Shown here piece after piece: positions 25,687-34,406 of a DNA stretch of 64,000 bases. The notes under the pieces were generated by a model. It saw nothing but the letters and a program-made list of their open reading frames with translations, was not told the DNA's origin and searched no databases. A program made the position numbers and the translations under genes. Numbering within the stretch: the first letter of the stretch is position 1; each line of letters opens with the position of its first letter. This DNA is from an uncultured Psychroserpens sp. (GTDB taxonomy: Bacteria > Bacteroidota > Bacteroidia > Flavobacteriales > Flavobacteriaceae), in the NCBI RefSeq assembly GCF_947503375.1, contig NZ_CANNDQ010000006.1, positions 186,001 to 250,000 on the forward strand, given 5' to 3'.

Positions 25687-25722
25687 AAATGGTGTTTAAG
25701 AGGTTCCTCTTAAACACCATTT
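25687..25722 (-). terminator. Very strong terminator, 17-base perfect stem
   Basis: AAATGGTGTTTAAGAGG (25687-25703) is the exact reverse complement of 25706-25722. On the minus strand the stem is followed by a run of six T. It is downstream of the two mini-ORFs at 25750-25949, showing that a minus-strand transcript ends here before exbD. Confidence 0.8.
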
Positions 25723-25749
25723 CTTAATTTAAAACTAACTCTAATCGTT

Positions 25750-25821
25750 TTATGATTTTACGGTTTCTAAATCGTCATTGACCGTATGCGACGTATTGAT
25801 AATTTTCGTTAATGCTTTCAT
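25750..25821 (-). CDS. Mini-ORF, 23 residues, second of a tandem pair
   Basis: Minus-strand ATG at 25821 to TAA at 25750-25752; the peptide begins MKALTKIINTSHTV and ends ETVKS. The leader (AATAAAAACAATCTACC before ATG) resembles that of the mini-ORF upstream, and both peptides begin M(K/R)xL and are rich in Thr, Asn and Ser. The strong terminator 28 bases downstream closes the transcript. No family is recognised; translation is unproven. It could be a signalling or precursor peptide, or a small regulatory RNA with incidental ORFs. Confidence 0.35.
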   Translation of the reverse strand: MKALTKIINTSHTVNDDLETVKS

Positions 25822-25862
25822 GGTAGATTGTTTTTATTGATTGATGAATTGCAATAGAATTA

Positions 25863-25949
25863 TTATCTATAGCGTCTTTTTTGATTCCAAGTGAATGTTT
25901 TAGTTTCTGTGGATACACTTGTTAATTGATTACTGTTTAATGTTCTCAT
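25863..25949 (-). CDS. Mini-ORF, 28 residues, first of a tandem pair
   Basis: Minus-strand ATG at 25949 to TAA at 25863-25865; the peptide begins MRTLNSNQLTSVSTETK and ends with basic QKRRYR. The A-rich leader TTAAAAAACAAATAATC before ATG is like other starts in this genome. The frame stays open to another ATG at 26000, which would make 45 residues. About 41 bases separate it from the second mini-ORF, and the flanking text ATTGATG...AATAGA recurs before both. Upstream, 25950-26207 is AT-rich with no other gene; it must carry the divergent promoters of this unit and of hsp20. Confidence 0.35.
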   Translation of the reverse strand: MRTLNSNQLTSVSTETKTFTWNQKRRYR

Positions 25950-26207
25950 GATTATTTGTTTTTTAATTGATGTTATACTTAATAGACGCCATGTAAGCAT
26001 AAATGTTACAGTACTATGCATTGCAAAGTAGTAATTTAACAAAAATTAACAATTAAAACACTGTATATCATAGCTTTATAATGGATAAAAATGACATCTT
26101 GACTTTTATTATTGAAAAAATGTCAGAGATTATAAGCTGTAAAAGTTTTGGTATCTTATTTGTTTTATAATAGAATGAATTTATGTTTAACTTAAAATTG
26201 ATTTACA

Positions 26208-26669
26208 ATGAGTACTTTAATTAAGTCGCCATTAAATGGCTCGAACAGCTCAACTCAAAATAGTTTATCATCTTGGGTTGACAATTTATTTGAAAATGGA
26301 TTAGGAACTGGATTTCTATCAAATTTCAATACAGGAATAACATTGCCTGCAGTTAACATTAAAGAAAATGCTGAAGACTATGTTTTAGAATTGGCAATTC
26401 CAGGTATGAAAAAATCAGATTTCAATATTGATATTGATAACAAGGTATTATCGATATCAACTGAAATTGAAACAGAAAATGAAGAAACCAATGACACTTA
26501 CACGCGAAGAGAGTTTGGTTACTCATCATTCAAAAGAACATTTTCTCTACCTGACACTGTAGAATCAGAACAAGTAAAAGCAACTTACGAAAATGGTATT
26601 TTATGCATTACTTTACCCAAGCGGGAAGAGGCTAAACAAAAGCCTCCAAAGCGTATCGAAATTTCATAA
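26208..26669 (+). CDS. Small heat-shock protein, Hsp20/alpha-crystallin family
   Basis: 153 residues. Alpha-crystallin domain at about 45-140 with PAVNIKENAEDYVLELAIPGM (first strands), the DNKVLSIS segment and the characteristic ATYENGILCITLPK (about 125-138), followed by a short tail with KRIEIS in place of the I-x-I anchor. An ATP-independent chaperone that holds unfolding proteins. Monocistronic, closed by a strong terminator. The promoter region at about 26140-26180 has TATAAT-like and TTTTGG words but no exact TAnnTTTG box, which would fit a stress-specific sigma factor. Confidence 0.95.
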   Translation: MSTLIKSPLNGSNSSTQNSLSSWVDNLFENGLGTGFLSNFNTGITLPAVNIKENAEDYVLELAIPGMKKSDFNIDIDNKVLSISTEIETENEETNDTYTRREFGYSSFKRTFSLPDTVESEQVKATYENGILCITLPKREEAKQKPPKRIEIS

Positions 26670-26688
26670 TAACCGTAAGAAATTACTA

Positions 26689-26715
26689 AGAGGAACAAAA
26701 GTTCCTCTTTTTTTT
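26689..26715 (+). terminator. Terminator of hsp20
   Basis: AGAGGAAC (26689-26696), loop AAAA, GTTCCTCT (26701-26708), then a run of eight T ending at 26715. Textbook intrinsic terminator. Confidence 0.9.
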
Positions 26716-26739
26716 GTCAATTGTTTTTAACAATATGCC

Positions 26740-26767
26740 TTGATAACCTTATAAAATCTTAATTTTG
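26740..26767 (+). promoter_or_regulatory. Consensus promoter TTG-N17-TAATTTTG for the helicase gene
   Basis: TTG (26740-26742), 17 bases, TAATTTTG (26760-26767): both Bacteroidetes elements at standard spacing. Transcription would begin near 26774, 25 bases before the ATG. Confidence 0.65.
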
Positions 26768-26798
26768 TAAGAATTTTTTTTTCAGAAGCTATTAATTT

Positions 26799-28313
26799 AT
26801 GTCATCAACCTTAGAAATAGATAACCAAAATTTCACCAAAAAAAGTCTCTACGATTATCAAATTGCAGATCTAAACCGCATTTTTGATGTCCTAGAGAAT
26901 GCTCCAGATAACTATAACCTACTATATCAACTACCTACAGGTGGAGGTAAAACGGTTATATTTTCTGAAATTGTAAGACGCTACATAAAAAAACACCGAA
27001 AGAAAGTCGTCATTCTTACGCATCGTATTGAATTATGTAAACAAACGTCGAAGGTATTGAATGGTTTTGGTGTGAATAATAAAATCATAAACAGTAAAGT
27101 CAAAGAGCTACCAGACCAAGATCAGTATGAGTGTTTTGTTGCAATGGTAGAGACTTTGAATAACCGACTCAATGACGAAAAGCTAAAACTTGAAGATATA
27201 GGTCTAGTTATTATTGATGAAGCGCACTATAATTCGTTTAGAAAATTATTCAAGTTCTTCGACAAATGCTTCATTCTTGGAGTGACTGCAACACCGTTGA
27301 GTAGCAATATAAAGTTGCCAATGAAAGACAATTATAAAGAATTAATTGTTGGTGATGATATAGCTACTCTAATTAAAAATGGTTTTCTAGCCACAGCCGA
27401 AATGTATAATTATGACGTATCCCTTAATAGCTTAAAGATTGGTATTAATGGTGATTATACCGTAAAATCGTCTGAAGCGTTATATACCAATGCCATGATG
27501 CAGGGCAAATTGTTGTACGCCTATGAAGAGCTCTCAAAAGGTAAAAAGACATTAATCTTTAACAATGGTATCAATACATCAAAAGAGGTATATTACACTT
27601 TTAAACGCGCAGGTTATGATATCAGACATTTAGATAATACGTGTACCAAACAAGAGCGTAAAGACATTCTAAAGTGGTTTAAAAATACACCCAAAGGTAT
27701 ATTAACATCTGTAAGTATTTTGACTACTGGTTTTGATGAGCCTTCAGTAGAATCTATTATTTTGAATCGCGCAACACGATCATTAACACTTTACTTTCAA
27801 ATGATTGGTAGAGGTTCTAGAATTCATGGCGATAAAAGTAAGTTCACAGTGGTTGACCTCGGTAATAATGTTGTGCGGTTTGGTCCTTGGAATCAGCCAG
27901 TAGATTGGCAACATATATTTAAAAATCCAGACTTTTATTTAGAGAATCTTAGAAATGATGAGGATATAGAGCGTGATTTTGTTTATGTGATGCCAGAGGT
28001 GCTTCGAAAACGATTCAAAAAATCTAAAGATTCTAATTTTGACATTAAAGAAGAATATAAAAAAGTAATTAGACAAGGCGAAAAATCTATGAAGGCTATT
28101 GAAAATTCAATTGCCCAACACTCACAAATGTGCATTGAGAATAGTGAAGATGTCTTTGAAGCCAGGGATCTTGCAAAATTACTTCATGAAGATATATGCT
28201 ATAGAATCAAGCAGTATTGCTATTGTATTATGAATAGCACAAAAAACTACAAAGATTGGTTACTCGAAGAGTATACAAGAAAATTACGACTAAGCTTCAA
28301 CGGTAAGTTTTAA
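26799..28313 (+). CDS. DEAD/DEAH-box SF2 helicase
   Basis: 504 residues. Motif I LPTGGGKT (45-52), motif Ia VILTHRIEL (71-79), motif II DEAH (140-143), motif III GVTATP (161-166) and motif VI QMIGRGSR (about 336-343) are intact, so it should be an active ATP-dependent translocase. The C-terminal 120 residues are charged and unassigned. It resembles RadD/restriction-helicase-type SSL2 proteins but no methylase or nuclease gene is nearby, so a stand-alone repair or nucleic-acid role is likelier. Confidence 0.85.
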   Translation: MSSTLEIDNQNFTKKSLYDYQIADLNRIFDVLENAPDNYNLLYQLPTGGGKTVIFSEIVRRYIKKHRKKVVILTHRIELCKQTSKVLNGFGVNNKIINSKVKELPDQDQYECFVAMVETLNNRLNDEKLKLEDIGLVIIDEAHYNSFRKLFKFFDKCFILGVTATPLSSNIKLPMKDNYKELIVGDDIATLIKNGFLATAEMYNYDVSLNSLKIGINGDYTVKSSEALYTNAMMQGKLLYAYEELSKGKKTLIFNNGINTSKEVYYTFKRAGYDIRHLDNTCTKQERKDILKWFKNTPKGILTSVSILTTGFDEPSVESIILNRATRSLTLYFQMIGRGSRIHGDKSKFTVVDLGNNVVRFGPWNQPVDWQHIFKNPDFYLENLRNDEDIERDFVYVMPEVLRKRFKKSKDSNFDIKEEYKKVIRQGEKSMKAIENSIAQHSQMCIENSEDVFEARDLAKLLHEDICYRIKQYCYCIMNSTKNYKDWLLEEYTRKLRLSFNGKF

Positions 28314-28406
28314 CGTATTATTAAAATTTTTAATAGTTAAAGTCGTTATTTTCGTATTAGGAATGGTTTTTGATTTTCAATTACTATTATTAGATAAGAT
28401 CATCTT

Positions 28407-29108
28407 ATGAAGCTAAACATATTAGTCTTATTATTTATTTGTGTAACATTTCATGCTTATGCACAACCTGATAGTGAGCAAAAGTCTATAAAGATTCCTG
28501 CAAAAGAAACTAAAGAAAAAGATTCAACACCTTTACAATTTGAAATTAAACCAAATCAAAAAGTTGGCATAACAAACACTAAAAAAAACATTGATGGCAT
28601 TCCAGTTAAAGTTTTACCATCATTAAAGAAACCAAAAAAAGAATTTTCAATGTTTGACGATAATGGTTTGCGTGATCCAGGTGAAATTTTTGAAAAACGT
28701 TATAATGCAAGAGCTGTAGAGCAAGGTTACAAAATAGAATCTATGCCAGATCAATTTTTGGGAGATGTTAGAATTAACGGAGAATTTGCTAATATCATGT
28801 GTAGAGACCATGAATTTCCTGATGGAGATATGGTTCGTATTTTCGTAAATGATGAAGTTTTTATTCCTTCATTAGTGCTTGCTTCTGGTTATAAATCGTT
28901 CAATGTACCTCTTAAACAAGGTATAAATAAAATTGTGTTCCTGGCCTTGAATCAAGGTGATTCAGGACCAAATACAGCAGAATTTAAGGTGTTTGATGAC
29001 AATCAAATGCAAGTGTCTTCAAAACGATGGAATCTTCTTACTGGAGTAAAAGCCACCATTCTAGTAATAAAAGATGAAAATATGCCTAAGCTCAAAAAGA
29101 GCAATTAA
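28407..29108 (+). CDS. Secreted protein of unknown function
   Basis: 233 residues. Signal peptide ending at HAYAQ (about 1-20), a Lys-rich low-complexity linker (about 22-90), and a C-terminal beta-rich region (about 118-220) with GDVRINGEFANIMCRDHEFPDGDMVRI and FVNDEVFIPS features suggesting an Ig-like or carbohydrate-binding-like sandwich. I do not recognise the family. It stands alone between the helicase and the convergent TolC gene, 7 bases away. Confidence 0.7.
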   Translation: MKLNILVLLFICVTFHAYAQPDSEQKSIKIPAKETKEKDSTPLQFEIKPNQKVGITNTKKNIDGIPVKVLPSLKKPKKEFSMFDDNGLRDPGEIFEKRYNARAVEQGYKIESMPDQFLGDVRINGEFANIMCRDHEFPDGDMVRIFVNDEVFIPSLVLASGYKSFNVPLKQGINKIVFLALNQGDSGPNTAEFKVFDDNQMQVSSKRWNLLTGVKATILVIKDENMPKLKKSN

Positions 29109-29115
29109 ATTTCAT

Positions 29116-30531
29116 TTATAGATTTACCAAATCACGAGAAAGACTATTGAATAGTTTAGCCTTAGCTTTTAAAAATTTATTTTGAAGTTCTATAGCTTTC
29201 AACTGAGAATCTATAAGACTTTTCTCTCGAGAGTTAATTAAAAATATAGAGCTCTCTCCAAAACTAAATTTACGTTCTTCAGCATTTAGCATTGTATTGT
29301 AGTCGTTTACAATTTCTTCAATAAGCTGATTTTGAGTTTCAAAAGATTCCAACTCTCTATAAATTGCAGTCACTTTATTTTGGATTGCAATTTTGGCATT
29401 ATCAATTTCAAACTGTACATCTTGTAATTTAAACTTTGCTAGTTTTAAATCGCCTCTTTCTTTCCTTAAAAATAATGGAAATGCTATATTAAATCCACCC
29501 TTATAAGTATTTGAATTAAGCGATCTGGCTATATCTGGATCTTCAGTAAGAAAGTTGTATTGTACATCAACTTTTGGTAAAAGCTTATTGGCTTTTAAGC
29601 GTTTATCAACCTCTAGACCATCATATTTGTAGCCTAACGAACGTAACTTAGGATGGTTTTCTAAAACAAACTCTGTTAGTGGTAATCCAGAGATTTCTAA
29701 CACCTCATCTATACGATCTTCAATAAACGCATCAGGAACAACATTAGGTTGGATCTCTACAGGAATATTATCATTAAACCACAAGAATGTAGATAATTCT
29801 AATGAAGCTTTCATGAATTTTACTTTAGCTTGTTCTAAACCAAGCGATCTGTTTTTTACGGTTATTCCAGCTTCAATGGAATCAATTTGAGCCTTATCGC
29901 CATTTTCAACACTACGATTTACGCCTTGAAATCTTATTCTAGCATTCTCTAAAAATTGCTTGTAAATTTGTGTTTCGTTATATGCTTGTAACCAATTAAA
30001 GTAAGCCAGAGAAGCTTCGTACAAAATTTGGTTAATTAGCATTTCTCTATCAGCTTTGGTTTGCTCTCTGAAAAACTTAGCCTTTTTCAAATCAGCCATG
30101 CGTTGGTTAATAAATAAACCTTGACCTAAAGATGCACTAATTCCAGCACTATAGAGGCCATCATCGGGTAAGAACGCTTCAGGATTCAAAAATTCGCCAT
30201 CATTTTGCTCAAAATTGGCTTTAAGTTCAATACCATACCAAGTTGGTACTTTAAATGTGGCATTTAACTGATCGAAATACTCTGTGTTTTTGAATTTTTT
30301 CCTATTGTGATCGACTTCGAGCTTTGGATCGAATCCGCCTCTGGCTCTCATTAAATTAGCTTGACCAACTTGTATGGTCAATTCAGCTTGCTTAGCAATA
30401 GGATGGTATTTTTTTACATAACCTAAATACTCGCTAAAGCTTAATGTTATTGAATCTTGTGCTTGTTGCGCATAAGAGAACATAACCATAAATAAACATA
30501 CGATACTAAAATACTGTCTCATTTTGACCAT
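29116..30531 (-). CDS. TolC-family outer-membrane efflux protein
   Basis: 471 residues with a signal peptide ending near SYAQQ. Two repeats of long amphipathic helices and beta segments typical of OEP proteins: YHPIAKQAELTIQVGQANLMRARGGFDPKLE early (about 37-67) and HPKLRSLGYKYDGLEVDKRLKANKLLPKVD in the second half (about 288-317). It forms the outer-membrane duct of the export system. The start may be Met4 (30522). It overlaps the HlyD stop codon by one base, last gene of the TetR-ABC-HlyD-TolC operon. Confidence 0.9.
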   Translation of the reverse strand: MVKMRQYFSIVCLFMVMFSYAQQAQDSITLSFSEYLGYVKKYHPIAKQAELTIQVGQANLMRARGGFDPKLEVDHNRKKFKNTEYFDQLNATFKVPTWYGIELKANFEQNDGEFLNPEAFLPDDGLYSAGISASLGQGLFINQRMADLKKAKFFREQTKADREMLINQILYEASLAYFNWLQAYNETQIYKQFLENARIRFQGVNRSVENGDKAQIDSIEAGITVKNRSLGLEQAKVKFMKASLELSTFLWFNDNIPVEIQPNVVPDAFIEDRIDEVLEISGLPLTEFVLENHPKLRSLGYKYDGLEVDKRLKANKLLPKVDVQYNFLTEDPDIARSLNSNTYKGGFNIAFPLFLRKERGDLKLAKFKLQDVQFEIDNAKIAIQNKVTAIYRELESFETQNQLIEEIVNDYNTMLNAEERKFSFGESSIFLINSREKSLIDSQLKAIELQNKFLKAKAKLFNSLSRDLVNL

Positions 30532-31883
30532 TATTTTTTATCAGTTTTTGTTTTTGCATCTACAGGTTGATAATAATTAGGAGGGAAGCCGTTTAATTTA
30601 CGCCATAACTCAAACCAAATAGGAACATCTTCCAGAAGCGCTATTGTCATAGCACCAGAACCAACACGAATATCTTTCGGCCATTTGTGATCAGACTCAT
30701 CTGGAGCTAATAAAACTCTAAACTTACCATTATCACTAATAAAATTCTCAATGGCCACCACTTTTGCACCATAGGTACCATAGGAAATGTTTGGCCAACC
30801 ACTAAAAATAATTGCAGGCCAACCATCAAATTGTACACGAACATCTTCACCTATATGTATCAAAGGCAAATCTATTGGGTCTACAAAAGTTTCTACTGCC
30901 AAGTCATAATTAGCAGGCATGATACCAACTAATCGATCACCTTCTTTGAATGTTTCGCCAATACCACCAATAATAGCTTTGTTTATGTAGCCGTTTTGAG
31001 GCGCTCTTATATAATATAAATCATTACGCATTTCGTAATTTGTGAAGTCACTTTCAAGCTTCGTAACTTGCGCTTCTGAATCAAATTGATTAGACTCTGC
31101 AGTAAACTTATCGCTTTGTGCTTTAGATATCTTATCTGTATATTCAGCTTTAATTCTATTAATCTCTACTTTAGCATTAATAACCTCATTTTTAGAGGCT
31201 AAGAACTTATTTTCTTGCGAGATCAACTTGGCTTGTGCTTCTTGAAATTTAGATTTCTTCTCTTCTAATTCTGTCAATGATTTTAAACCTTCGTCATACA
31301 GGTTTTGAATAGCTCCTATTTGTCGCTTAGCAATATCTAAATTGATCTTTTCTGCTTCAAAATCTATACTATCACTTTTTACCTTAAGCTTAGCTTGTAA
31401 TAATTTATTATCTGCTTGCTCAAGTTTTAATTTGCGCTCTGTAATTAATGCTCCAATTTGATTATTTAGGGCATTCACCTTTGAACCATAAGAGGTTACT
31501 GCGGCTTCTTTAGCTTTGATTTGCTGTCCAGTACGATCAACTAGATTAGGATCAAAATACTCATTTTTGATTTCTGAAATGAATAGAATAGTATCGCCTT
31601 TGTTTACGTAATCACCTTCACGAACAAACCACTTTTCAATACGTCCAGGTATTGGTGATTGTATGGTTTGTGGTCTTTGCTCTGGAGTTAGTGTAGTTAC
31701 ATTACCGCGACTATTGATATTTTGAGTCCAAGGTAAAAACATGATGATAATGCCCATTATTGCAAAGGCAAGTAAAAAACGATTGAAGTGCTTGAAGTGT
31801 CTTTTGTGAAACACTTTTTGACCAGACTTATAAGGCGTTAAGTCTACTGTTTTATTTAGTTTATTGTGAGAAATATTTAGCAT
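30531..31883 (-). CDS. HlyD-family membrane fusion protein
   Basis: 450 residues. One N-terminal membrane helix (about 34-50), a biotinyl-lipoyl half-motif (IQSPIPGRIEKWFVREGDYVNKGDTIL, about 74-100), a long coiled-coil hairpin (about 125-280) and the returning lipoyl/beta-barrel region (YIRAPQNGYINKAIIGGIGETFKEGD, about 293-318). It bridges the inner-membrane ABC protein to TolC. Ten bases separate it from the ABC gene upstream. Confidence 0.92.
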   Translation of the reverse strand: MLNISHNKLNKTVDLTPYKSGQKVFHKRHFKHFNRFLLAFAIMGIIIMFLPWTQNINSRGNVTTLTPEQRPQTIQSPIPGRIEKWFVREGDYVNKGDTILFISEIKNEYFDPNLVDRTGQQIKAKEAAVTSYGSKVNALNNQIGALITERKLKLEQADNKLLQAKLKVKSDSIDFEAEKINLDIAKRQIGAIQNLYDEGLKSLTELEEKKSKFQEAQAKLISQENKFLASKNEVINAKVEINRIKAEYTDKISKAQSDKFTAESNQFDSEAQVTKLESDFTNYEMRNDLYYIRAPQNGYINKAIIGGIGETFKEGDRLVGIMPANYDLAVETFVDPIDLPLIHIGEDVRVQFDGWPAIIFSGWPNISYGTYGAKVVAIENFISDNGKFRVLLAPDESDHKWPKDIRVGSGAMTIALLEDVPIWFELWRKLNGFPPNYYQPVDAKTKTDKK

Positions 31884-31893
31884 GATAACCTTA

Positions 31894-33561
31894 TTAGTTT
31901 AATTCAATTTTACCGTCTTCTAAGCTAATCACTCTTGTGCATTTTGTTTTCCAATCCTTGTTATAGCTTACCACAATTAGTGACCAAGGGTTGCTTGTAT
32001 CTGTTAAGAACGTCATTATTCGTTGCGCCTCTTGTCTTTCAAATTGCTCTAATGGATCTTTAAGTAATAAAAGCTTTGGCTTTTTTAAAATACTTCTGGC
32101 CAGAACTAATTTTTTAGAAACTGTTAATGATAAACGTTTTCCTTCTGGATATAGAATTGTTCTCAAGCCTTGTGGTTGCGATTTGACAAATTCGACTAGG
32201 CCTGTTTTTTCAAGAGCCCAATCAATATCATTTTGAGTTATTGTCTCATCACCAAAAGTTAAATTTTCTCTTATAGTACCTTCAAAGGGAGATTCTTCGG
32301 GAAGCGATTGGCCAATCAAGCTCCTGTATTCATTAAGTCTTATTCCGCTCAACGCTATATTATTGACATAAACCGTTCCCTTTGTTGGCTCAATAATACC
32401 TGCAATAAGTTTGAGAAGTGTAGATTTTCCAGACCCATGAGAACCATGAACTAATATTCGATCTTTAGGCTTTATGGTTAATGATACGTCTCTAAGAATT
32501 GGTTTCTTCCTATCAGGTACATTATAATCTACATTCTCTAATTCTACAGTAAAACTTTTACCTTCATCATCATTTATAATATCACCATCTTGAGACTCTA
32601 GATCTTTATCAACGACCTGAGCCAATTTTTCGATAGAAGTCAAGACATCGTAAAACGATTCTAATCCAAGAATTAGTTTTTCAACAGAATTGATTACTAA
32701 TAGAATGATGATTTCTGCTGCGACAAACTGACCTATATTCATTTGCTGATTTAGAACCAGAAAGCCACCTATTACTAATAACCCAGCAGTGACAAGAATC
32801 TTAAAGCCAATGAGTTTCATGAATTGCAAGACCAAAATTTTAAAATGTCCTTCTCTTGCATCTAGATAATCTGATACCAATTGGTCATTCTTGTTAAGTG
32901 CTAAACTCGTCCTTCCAGAAAGTTTAAAACTCAATATTGAACGAGCAACTTCTTGTAGCCAATGTGCAACCTTATATTTTTGCTTTGATTCGTCTAGACT
33001 AGTGTCTAATCCCCGTTGAGCAGAAAATTTAAAGACGACATATATTAAAAGAATAAGTAAAATGCCGTAGATGATAAAAAATGGATGATAGAATGACAAT
33101 AGCATCAATCCAAAAATGATTTGTAATAGAGCTGCAGGAAAATCTACCAGTATCTTTGATAATCCTTTTTGAATAGTCAATGTGTCAAAAAAGCGGTTTG
33201 CTAATTCTGGTGGATAATAATTACGCAATTCGCTCATTCTTATTTTAGGGAAACGATATGCAAATTCAAATGAAGACCTAGTAAATATCTTTTGCTGCAC
33301 ATTTTCAATAATACGCATTTGCATTAGCTGCAATATACCTACGAAAGCCACACCCAATGTTACTAAAATCACAAGCACGATCCACGATGAACTGATTTGT
33401 GCACCTTGGATAAGATTGATAATAGCTTGAATTCCAAGAGGTAACGATAGGTTTACTATTCCAGCAAATATGGCATAATAAAATACTTGCTTGATGTCTT
33501 TTCGGTCTAATTTTAGCAAACCAATAAGACGTTGCCATGAGGTCAATATATTTTTAGGCAT
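31894..33561 (-). CDS. ABC exporter half-transporter with degenerate ATPase domain
   Basis: 555 residues: a six-helix membrane domain (about 20-310) and a nucleotide-binding domain (about 335-555). Walker A is intact (GSHGSGKST, 373-381). The other elements are not: the Q-loop region reads IGQSLPEES (416-424) with no Gln where expected, the signature LSGGQ is LSLTV (477-481), Walker B ends LLLLKD (497-502) with Lys at the Asp position and Asp for the catalytic Glu, and the H-loop His is Tyr533. Classic hydrolysis therefore looks impaired. It has no peptidase C39 domain. Overlaps tetR by 8 bases. Confidence 0.88.
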   Translation of the reverse strand: MPKNILTSWQRLIGLLKLDRKDIKQVFYYAIFAGIVNLSLPLGIQAIINLIQGAQISSSWIVLVILVTLGVAFVGILQLMQMRIIENVQQKIFTRSSFEFAYRFPKIRMSELRNYYPPELANRFFDTLTIQKGLSKILVDFPAALLQIIFGLMLLSFYHPFFIIYGILLILLIYVVFKFSAQRGLDTSLDESKQKYKVAHWLQEVARSILSFKLSGRTSLALNKNDQLVSDYLDAREGHFKILVLQFMKLIGFKILVTAGLLVIGGFLVLNQQMNIGQFVAAEIIILLVINSVEKLILGLESFYDVLTSIEKLAQVVDKDLESQDGDIINDDEGKSFTVELENVDYNVPDRKKPILRDVSLTIKPKDRILVHGSHGSGKSTLLKLIAGIIEPTKGTVYVNNIALSGIRLNEYRSLIGQSLPEESPFEGTIRENLTFGDETITQNDIDWALEKTGLVEFVKSQPQGLRTILYPEGKRLSLTVSKKLVLARSILKKPKLLLLKDPLEQFERQEAQRIMTFLTDTSNPWSLIVVSYNKDWKTKCTRVISLEDGKIELN

Positions 33562-34240
33562 TTTTTGAAGTGTTTAAAGCATTAAAAACTAAATGTTTGA
33601 AATAGTCTGAAGGTTGTACTTCATTTGAGCAATCTGTTAAAGACTTAAAATGGTCTTTTAAAAAATGTTGATGCAAAGCGCCTTCAATTACTGTGCTTGA
33701 TAAGCTATGCGGAAACTTATAATGTGGATTATACTCTATCATTATATCACGTAATCGAGTAACTAAACGTTTATAAATAGAAAAATAACCTTCTTTGTTT
33801 TCAATATCTACCTCTTTAGTCAGATAAGATTTTGAATATTCATTTATTATAACTCTATTAAGTATAACTTCATCAATATGCTTGAATGTTGAGTCAGATT
33901 TTATTGTACGTGTGAGTATATCTATAGCAATTTCAAGCTTACTTTTTTGGTTTTGTACATTGTTAGTAGAAAACACCAATTGATACTCCAACCATGCCCA
34001 ATACCAAGATGTTAAATAGAGTAGTAGTTTGTGTTTACTATCAAAATAACGATATATTGAACTCTCATTTGACCCAATGATATTGCCTAATTTTTTAAAT
34101 GTGAAACTGTCAAAACCAATTTCATCAATAAGCTTGATGCTATGCTCAATGATACGCCTTCCTAAATCTGAGGACTCTGGATCTTTCAAATAGATCTTAT
34201 CATTAATGTTAATCTTAATGTTTGAAAGTAAAGTTTTCAT
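33554..34240 (-). CDS. TetR/AcrR-family regulator of the export operon
   Basis: 228 residues from the ATG at 34240. An upstream ATG at 34261 is rejected because it falls within the -7 box at 34259-34266. The N-terminal helix-turn-helix covers about residues 25-70 (IIEHSIKLIDEIGFDSFTFKKLG...ESSIYRYFDSKHKLL), the typical TetR pattern ending in YRYF. The ligand domain is all helical. First gene of the operon with ABC, HlyD and TolC; an inverted repeat over its promoter suggests autoregulation. Confidence 0.88.
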   Translation of the reverse strand: MKTLLSNIKININDKIYLKDPESSDLGRRIIEHSIKLIDEIGFDSFTFKKLGNIIGSNESSIYRYFDSKHKLLLYLTSWYWAWLEYQLVFSTNNVQNQKSKLEIAIDILTRTIKSDSTFKHIDEVILNRVIINEYSKSYLTKEVDIENKEGYFSIYKRLVTRLRDIMIEYNPHYKFPHSLSSTVIEGALHQHFLKDHFKSLTDCSNEVQPSDYFKHLVFNALNTSKNA

Positions 34241-34258
34241 TTTAAAATTATTTACACG

Positions 34259-34281
34259 CAAATATAATAGTATTACTATTA
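34259..34281 (-). promoter_or_regulatory. Promoter -7 box and overlapping TetR-type operator
   Basis: The minus strand has TATATTTG (34259-34266). Overlapping its upstream side is the dyad TAATAGT-ATT-ACTATTA (34265-34281), 7-base arms around 3 bases, sized for a TetR dimer and positioned to block polymerase. The operator call is inference. Confidence 0.45.
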
Positions 34282-34406
34282 ATTAGATGTTTTTTAACAT
34301 ATATTAACTAATATCATAATTTCATAACCAAAAATTCATACAGATAGTTTATATTTACAATGGTTGGTGTTTAATACCAATTCATAAAAAAAATTATATT
34401 TTAAGA

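Noticed and set aside
25459..25713. 84-codon + strand frame opposite exbD
   Set aside because: Antisense shadow of the conserved exbD membrane segment, running into the terminator.
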